Origin: Legionellaceae bacterium
Lineage (GTDB): Bacteria; Pseudomonadota; Gammaproteobacteria; Legionellales; Legionellaceae
Length of the DNA: 64,000 bases
Assembly: GCA_029210085.1 (NCBI GenBank)
Contig: JARGPP010000015.1
Location: 1-64,000, forward strand
Reading direction: 5' to 3'
Shown here: positions 58,793 to 64,000 of the stretch, in pieces
How positions within the stretch are numbered: position 1 is the first letter of the stretch
Layout: each line of letters starts with the position of its first letter
Made by a program: the position numbers and the translations under genes
The notes under the pieces: generated by a model
What the model was told of the DNA's origin: nothing
Databases searched by the model: none
The model's input: the letters and a program-made list of their open reading frames with translations, nothing else

Positions 58793-61681
58793 ATGACATA
58801 TAACACAATAAATATGGGCAACCTTTCTTCAGAAGCACGTGAGTGCGTTGAGCGAGCGTTTCGTACAGCGGCTTTAACCATTGATATCAGCAGAACCTCA
58901 GAAGATATTACAAAATATGCAGGAAAAGAATTAGAGCGGGTGATTAGCGGTGAAGCAAATAGTTTTATTGACTCATTGAAAGATAAAGATAATGCGGCGG
59001 TTGCAATTACAGTGGCCTTTGCAGGTGTTGGAAAGTTGGTTGATGCTATTCACCAAGGAATCAGCACCTTAAAAGCAAAAAGAAAGCACATGCGTGATCA
59101 AATGAAACTGGGAAGTTTTGTTTTTATTGTGCCCGATGATGAAGATGATTTATCGAACGAACAAAATTTTATCCATGATTTTATGGATTTGGTTCGGGGT
59201 ACAGCCATTGATAATTTGGAATCTTTATTAGGGATTCGCTCATTACCTCCTGAAAAGTCAGGCGATCCAACTGCGTACTGTGTATTGCCTTTCTCTGATA
59301 TGGATACAGGTGCTATGGAGGAGACGTCTAATGCGGATGCGCTGGATAGTACTCGTCGAGAAATGCATGCACGTATTCGAGTTACTTTGCCTATTTTGCG
59401 TAAAAAATTATTAAAATCATTTAAAAAAGGAAATTGGTTGACCAATGGTTTTTGGTCATTTTATGAAGGTGATAATTATTTAAATAATTATAATCAGTCT
59501 TTATTTATGTTGATGGCGATTTCTAATTTATTGTGGAATCTTCAGCATCCAATGAATGCTAAAACAAAAAAAAGTTTATCTCCAGCAGAATGTATTGCGT
59601 TGTGTAAGAAACTAGATGGGTTTTTAACCGCAATCTTAGCAAAAAATTTGGCACCAAGATTAAAAGATAAAGCAACAGCACCTTGGGTTGATTTCATCAG
59701 TACTGCAAGAATTTTAGTGCGAGATCTCCAGAAAGGTTATGAGATTGCACGGTTGAAAGAATTTCCGATTAAACCATTGTCGGTTCATACTCGTGAAACA
59801 GTCAAAATGATAACCATTGGTTTATTTGAGTTATTGTATCAAGATTATGATGAGTTATCCGATAAACACCGAGATGATCCTAAAACAGCAGAAGGATTAG
59901 CGGAAATATTACGAGATTTAAGGCGTTATTTAGGAACTAATCCGAATATCTTAGAACCTTTCAGAAAGCGTATTTCAATGCTTCCTGATCGTCTAACCAA
60001 TGACTTTGAAGGTGTAGGTTTACATGATATTTTGAATCAGAAACCAGAAACTTTGATTGATGTATTGGTTGTATTTGCACATCTGCCAAGGGTTGAAAGA
60101 CTGGCCGTAAGAGCTGAGCTAAAGGTGCAAGAAAATGATGCCCAAGAAAATTCAGGACGATTTTTACGGGCTTTAGAAGCATTTGATGAAGATTATATTC
60201 GGACACTTAATCGTACTCTAAAAAAGCATCCTAAAGCAGGATATAAAGGAAATGCAGGGAGAATCAATCGTGCACATTTAATTGGACAGCGCTTAACGCC
60301 GTGTCTTGCGCTTTTAATGGATGCTTTTCCAATCCAGGTAGATATACCCGAAAGCAATTTATCTGATGTAGATTCAGAGAGCTCAGAAATATTTGAAGTG
60401 AAAACAAATGAGTCGGGCAGTGTAACATTTTCAGAAGAAGATATTCCTAAAACAGCGAAAGAACAAATTAATTTAATCAGCCAATTAAATCGAGATTGGT
60501 TGGAAAGAGAAGGAGATATTAAGTTATCTAAAGGCAAAGTTGGGCTTGCAAATCCCAAGCCTTATTTTTATTGGGAAGTTTCCGATTTATTAGATACCAA
60601 AAAAAGTTTCGGTTCAAAAATCGATAAATTTCCACCCAGTATTATTGAAATGGTTGGTGTAGCAGAACTGGTTGAAGAAGTTTCTGAAGTTGTAACGCGC
60701 TATGAACATGTTTTACAAAATAAAGGATTTTTAAAGTTTTTAAAAAATTTAATTGCTGAAGTACGTAAGGCACAAATGGCATTTGAGCAAATGTGTCAAA
60801 GTGCTGAAGATGCAATTGCAAGAAATGAGACGGTGAGTAATCAATTAAAATATATTTTGTCGGCCATTACTGAAAAATTACAAATGAGTTTGCAAGCTTC
60901 AGAGATGGCGGCTATTGGGGTAACTAATGTGATCAGTGATCCTAAGTTTGCAGAAGGAAAGCGAGCTGAATTTATTGATAAAATTAAGAGTATTGATCAG
61001 AAATATTATGCTGTTTTTAAGAAAAAAATTAATTTAGAGCGATTATTTTCTAGAACAGGAGGATGTAGTTATGGTCGAATGGATAGTTACTTGAGTCATT
61101 CTTTTTCGCCGAACCATTCTCCATTACCACCTGGGACATTTCATCGCAGTGGTGTTTCTTCACGGCGTTTTTCAAATAGTCCTCCTCCTTTAGAAATTGC
61201 GTCTAGCGATAGTGGTGAAGATTGGGCTAGAGAATTACAGCAGTTTTCATTGATTGGACTAATTGAAGTTTGCCACGACTCCATGTCTTATTTGAGTCAA
61301 TGGGGACATAAGGGGGCGTTGTTAATCAATTTAAAAAAGCGTGTTGAAAAAAATGAGAACATGACACCGGCAGATTTAAGGCGATATGTATTAGATTTGG
61401 TTCGTGTCACAGCAAGCGCTCGCAAAACTTGGTTTGGTTTGTTTCAGGCAGATTATGCTTGTGCAAAATCAACGCAAGCATTGATTCGTGCGATGAAAGA
61501 TAAAAAAGTGAACTTGGTGTTACCACTTGCAGAAATTGTATTTGGCCGTGCGAAGCTTGATTTATCAACAATGAGTGATGAGAAAATCATAGAACATTTG
61601 ATGCATTTGCGTACTTCAGAGAGTTGGGAGTTTACAGAAGATGAAATTTTAGAGAAAAACCTGAAGTGCTTACAGCTTTAA
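58793..61681 (+). CDS. Hypothetical 962-residue protein
   Basis: I do not recognise a family. The frame extends to TTG 58730, but the extended -10 element at 58753-58761 lies inside that part, and ATG 58793 follows GGACGA, so the start is here. The protein has no signal peptide and is mostly helical and charged (for example FVIVPDDEDDLSNEQNF, KLEGF-like Lys-rich helices and IEMVGVAELVEEVSEVV). An acidic Ser/Glu-rich linker (DVDSESSEIFEVK) lies near the middle, and a Ser/Pro-rich linker (LSHSFSPNHSPLPPGTF) precedes a C-terminal helical domain. The end, EFTEDEILEKN then LKCLQL, has an acidic block of the kind seen in type IV substrates. It may be a secreted effector; function unknown. Confidence 0.7.
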   Translation: MTYNTINMGNLSSEARECVERAFRTAALTIDISRTSEDITKYAGKELERVISGEANSFIDSLKDKDNAAVAITVAFAGVGKLVDAIHQGISTLKAKRKHMRDQMKLGSFVFIVPDDEDDLSNEQNFIHDFMDLVRGTAIDNLESLLGIRSLPPEKSGDPTAYCVLPFSDMDTGAMEETSNADALDSTRREMHARIRVTLPILRKKLLKSFKKGNWLTNGFWSFYEGDNYLNNYNQSLFMLMAISNLLWNLQHPMNAKTKKSLSPAECIALCKKLDGFLTAILAKNLAPRLKDKATAPWVDFISTARILVRDLQKGYEIARLKEFPIKPLSVHTRETVKMITIGLFELLYQDYDELSDKHRDDPKTAEGLAEILRDLRRYLGTNPNILEPFRKRISMLPDRLTNDFEGVGLHDILNQKPETLIDVLVVFAHLPRVERLAVRAELKVQENDAQENSGRFLRALEAFDEDYIRTLNRTLKKHPKAGYKGNAGRINRAHLIGQRLTPCLALLMDAFPIQVDIPESNLSDVDSESSEIFEVKTNESGSVTFSEEDIPKTAKEQINLISQLNRDWLEREGDIKLSKGKVGLANPKPYFYWEVSDLLDTKKSFGSKIDKFPPSIIEMVGVAELVEEVSEVVTRYEHVLQNKGFLKFLKNLIAEVRKAQMAFEQMCQSAEDAIARNETVSNQLKYILSAITEKLQMSLQASEMAAIGVTNVISDPKFAEGKRAEFIDKIKSIDQKYYAVFKKKINLERLFSRTGGCSYGRMDSYLSHSFSPNHSPLPPGTFHRSGVSSRRFSNSPPPLEIASSDSGEDWARELQQFSLIGLIEVCHDSMSYLSQWGHKGALLINLKKRVEKNENMTPADLRRYVLDLVRVTASARKTWFGLFQADYACAKSTQALIRAMKDKKVNLVLPLAEIVFGRAKLDLSTMSDEKIIEHLMHLRTSESWEFTEDEILEKNLKCLQL

Positions 61682-61752
61682 TAAAGCGTGTATCACGTTT
61701 GTCTTTATGCTATTTTAATTCACTGAATTATAATAATAAGGATATTAATGCT

Positions 61753-62511
61753 GTGATTAAAAAATCAATTTGCTGTTTTTTGTTGCTGCCTGCTTTTATC
61801 CATCCGGCTTATAGTGGGTCTATGGGAGCGGCTGAAGATACTAAAGCATACGTCCCTATGATTATATTAAGTGGTGGTCCTGCATGGGCATCAAGCCCCA
61901 AGGCACAAACCCTAACGTTACAACCGGTTGTTCAAAACAGATATGTTCCAAGCAACAGCACTTCAGCTTTAGGGAGTGGTGCTCTATTTGTGGGTATGCA
62001 TGGGCCTCTTTACAAGTCAATTCAAGCTGATGTGGGGGTTGCATTCACAGGTAGTGGTAGTGCAAAATTTTCAGGAGATGTCTGGCAAGATGCTGACCCT
62101 AATTTTAGTAATTTTACCTATAACTATAAAGTCGACCAATTTCGTATTGCTTTTAAGGCAAGGCTGGTTGAAACTGAGCCTATGTTTCTTAAAGTTGTCA
62201 AACCTTATGTCTCAGGTGAAGTCGGTGGTGGCGCTAATCGCTCATCAGGGTATGCGACTACCAGGACCATTAATACAGCCGTCTTACAACCTCCATTTGC
62301 GAATAATACAGTCACGGCACTCACATATGCATTTGGCATTGGCCTGCAAGGTGAAGTAAGACCTCATGTCCAAGTTGCTGTGGGATATGAATTTGCGGAC
62401 TGGGGTAAAAATAACTTAGGCATTGCAAATGGACAAACCATTCAAAACAGACTGGGTTCAAGCAACCTGTACGTCAATGAATTGCAATTCAGCATTCTTT
62501 ATACGGTTTAG
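61753..62511 (+). CDS. Outer-membrane beta-barrel protein (Legionella-type)
   Basis: The open frame starts at 61666 inside the previous gene, but the signal peptide (IKKSICCFLLLPAFIHPAYS) starts at GTG 61753, with AAGG upstream. The mature part alternates polar and hydrophobic residues in beta-strand fashion (SIQADVGVAFTGSGSAKFSGDVW, FRIAFKARLVETEP, VKPYVSGEVGGGANRSSGY, VQVAVGYEFADWG) and ends with an aromatic or valine-rich strand LQFSILYTV. This fits small eight-stranded barrels (OmpA/OmpX-like; 'outer membrane beta-barrel protein'), common in Legionella and Coxiella. Function unknown. Confidence 0.72.
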   Translation: MIKKSICCFLLLPAFIHPAYSGSMGAAEDTKAYVPMIILSGGPAWASSPKAQTLTLQPVVQNRYVPSNSTSALGSGALFVGMHGPLYKSIQADVGVAFTGSGSAKFSGDVWQDADPNFSNFTYNYKVDQFRIAFKARLVETEPMFLKVVKPYVSGEVGGGANRSSGYATTRTINTAVLQPPFANNTVTALTYAFGIGLQGEVRPHVQVAVGYEFADWGKNNLGIANGQTIQNRLGSSNLYVNELQFSILYTV

Positions 62512-62525
62512 GCGCTAAAATTATC

Positions 62526-62725
62526 ATGAGTGGCTTTAAACCAATCGTTTTAAGCTTAGGTTTTTTGTTTTCTGTGAGTTCAATCTTTGCATTGCGCCTC
62601 ATTTAATTTCGAAAGAGAAAAAGAAGTTTTTAGAACGCAGTGGCAATTGGTTTGAAAAAGCTTATCAATCCTTTGCGCAACGTGTAAAGCAAGAACGCGA
62701 CCACACTGCTGAAGAAATCGAGTGA
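62526..62725 (+). pseudogene. Frameshifted small exported protein
   Basis: The first frame reads MSGFKPIVLSLGFLFSVSSIFA, a signal peptide, then stops at 62604. A second frame from 62594 (APHLISKEKKKFLERSGNWF and on to HTAEEIE) continues to TGA 62723. The signal and the charged mature part fit one protein split by a one-base shift near 62590-62595. It is either a pseudogene or a sequencing error. Confidence 0.5.
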
Positions 62726-62784
62726 TATCATTTCGTGTGGTGCTGTTAACTCGTGAGTGAGAAATGCTTAATCGAAGTAGATTT

Positions 62785-63492
62785 TTAATCTAAGCATGTT
62801 TTAGCAATACACCACAAACTGACACGTTTTATGCCTTGTCGTTTGAGTTGATAAGCCAGTTCATTAGCCGTACTCCCTGTTGTGATTAAATCATCAATTA
62901 AAATAACCTCTGGATAAGGTACAGGTTTAATTTTAAATGTATCTTTAATGTTGCTTAAACGTCGTTTGGCATCTAGCGCTGCTTGGGGTTGTGTGTTTTT
63001 TATTTTTTGTATTGCTTGAAGTAAACAGGGTTGGTGGAGCGTTTTACTCAATGCTTGAGCAAGAAGAGCCGCTTGATTAAAGCCGCGTTTTTGTAAACGT
63101 TTTTTGTGTAGTGGAACAGGAATTAAACAAGTTTTTTGTGAGGTAAATAGAGGAGGTGTAAGCAGCATTTTTTTTGCTAAGCAAAGCGTTAAATGTAGGC
63201 TTTCATGATATTTAAAGTGGTGCAACAAGGTTCTTAAAGGTTCTTCAAATCGATAAGGGCAAAAGACGGCATCAAGTGGCGGTGGGTGCTGAATACAATA
63301 TCCACATTGGATGATATCCATATCTGGCAAAGGGGTCGCGCATTGTTTGCAGGCAGGTCCGAGTGGGATGAGTAGATTATGACAATCAGTACATAGCGGG
63401 CCTGATGTGTGGTGATATTGAGCGCATAAGTGACATGGCGTTTTCAGACGCCACTGATGTGATATACTCCGTGTTTTAATTAATGCTCGCAT
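62785..63492 (-). CDS. comF: ComF-family phosphoribosyltransferase-like protein
   Basis: ComF-type proteins have a zinc-binding N-terminus and a phosphoribosyltransferase fold, and take part in DNA uptake competence. Visible are paired cysteines (CHLCAQYHH, LCTDC, ACKQCATPL, CGYC), KKRGFNQAALLAQALS and the PRPP site VILIDDLITTGSTANEL. The 235-residue length is normal. It is divergent from bioC, an arrangement widely seen in gammaproteobacteria (comF/gntX next to bioH or bioC). Confidence 0.93.
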   Translation of the reverse strand: MRALIKTRSISHQWRLKTPCHLCAQYHHTSGPLCTDCHNLLIPLGPACKQCATPLPDMDIIQCGYCIQHPPPLDAVFCPYRFEEPLRTLLHHFKYHESLHLTLCLAKKMLLTPPLFTSQKTCLIPVPLHKKRLQKRGFNQAALLAQALSKTLHQPCLLQAIQKIKNTQPQAALDAKRRLSNIKDTFKIKPVPYPEVILIDDLITTGSTANELAYQLKRQGIKRVSLWCIAKTCLD

Positions 63493-63527
63493 GGTTGGAT
63501 TTGGCGTGCTTTTTTCTGATGGGTATC

Positions 63528-64000
63528 ATGCGTTTTTCAAAAGAAGTTTGCAATGCTTTTCATCGACAAGCGGCTGTTTATGAAACAGTTGCTTTGGTAC
63601 AACGTGAGATAGGTGAGCAGTTGTTTGAGCGTTTAAGTCTGCTTAAAATGGAACCTCGATATGTACTTGATTTGGGGTGCGGTACAGGTTTATTCACAGC
63701 ATTGCTCAAAAAGCGATATCCGAAAGCTGTGATTGTGGGTGTGGATATTGCACAAGGGATGTTAGTTGAAGCGCAGTCAAAATATCGTTGGCCCCAAAAA
63801 AAGGCCACTTTTGTACGCGCAGATATGCATGCATTACCTTTTGAGAGTAATTTATTTGATTTGGTGTTTTCTAATCAAGTTTTGCATTGGTCTGGGCAAT
63901 GGCCTGCGTTAATGCGTGAATTGAATCGTGTCATGCATAAAAACGGATGCTTGATGTTCTCAACACTTGGCCCGGATACATTTTTAGAATTAAAAGAGGA
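63528..64000 (+). CDS. bioC: Malonyl-ACP O-methyltransferase BioC (3' end beyond the window)
   Basis: BioC methylates malonyl-ACP with S-adenosylmethionine to open the BioC-BioH pimelate route. The partial protein shows an N-terminus with FHRQAAVYETVALVQREIGEQLFERL, SAM motif I VLDLGCGTGLFT, the acidic VGVDIAQGML and motif AVLHW-like VFSNQVLHWSGQWP. The ATG at 63528 or 63519 is possible. The gene is truncated by the window edge. It lies 44 kb from the other bio genes and is divergent to comF. Confidence 0.9.
   Translation, partial: MRFSKEVCNAFHRQAAVYETVALVQREIGEQLFERLSLLKMEPRYVLDLGCGTGLFTALLKKRYPKAVIVGVDIAQGMLVEAQSKYRWPQKKATFVRADMHALPFESNLFDLVFSNQVLHWSGQWPALMRELNRVMHKNGCLMFSTLGPDTFLELKE

Noticed and set aside
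61660-61681. The end LKCLQL of the 962-residue protein as a CaaX box
   Set aside because: C-L-Q-L has Gln at the second aliphatic position, which is a poor match; it is not claimed as prenylation.

Overview
The window reads as chromosomal DNA from an AT-rich gammaproteobacterium of the order Legionellales, most likely Legionella or a close relative. The evidence is a type II secretion block in the order gspF-G-H-I-J-K, a bioB-F-H-D operon facing bioA with bioC beside comF, tol genes next to ruvB, and many low-GC genes that look like secreted or host-directed proteins. No tRNA, rRNA or CRISPR array was seen. The species assignment is inference.

Left part (1-12.8 kb): a decayed stretch with two repeat families, a GNAT gene, then ruvB-tolQ-tolR-tolA-tolB and a secreted S1/P1-type nuclease coupled to tolB. 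Convergent to these lie a divergent CsrA and a PAP2_3 membrane lipid phosphatase/transferase, joined by a GTGA overlap. Next come a lysine-degradation pair (saccharopine-dehydrogenase family plus aldehyde dehydrogenase), an FCP1-like HAD protein and the lytic transglycosylase mltD.

Middle (12.8-31.5 kb): a type IV pilin and a Nudix-box protein ending in a CaaX-like tetrapeptide. The biotin genes bioB-F-H-D and bioA face each other across a BirA-like operator. A complete ISAs1-family element with 10-bp target duplications sits directly behind bioA. A deaminase-fold protein with HAE and CxxC motifs and a basic NLS-like patch follows. Then come FmdB, DUF502, an MscK-like channel, mutH, mltA and a divergent PEP-carboxylase-like gene.

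Right part (31.5-64 kb): a 2259-residue SecA-motor-like protein with a polyglutamine tract; a type I secretion operon (TolC, ABC ATPase, HlyD) convergent to its probable substrate, a cysteine-free repeat protein with a lysozyme-like N-terminus; a secreted amine oxidase; a secreted DUF1566-like protein; astD-astB behind the gspF-K operon; glnA; a Gfo/Idh oxidoreductase; two unrecognised genes including a 962-residue protein; an outer-membrane barrel; a frameshifted small secreted gene; comF; and the start of bioC, which runs off the window.

Housekeeping genes (repair, envelope, biotin, nitrogen assimilation, type II secretion) alternate with accessory genes that have eukaryote-facing features (CaaX end, NLS-like patch, FCP1-like HAD, polyQ, SecA-like motor). 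That mixture is typical of an intracellular or protozoan-associated Legionellales genome. The strongest candidates for something undescribed are the SecA-like giant, the deaminase-like protein, the CaaX Nudix protein and the type I secreted muramidase-like protein.
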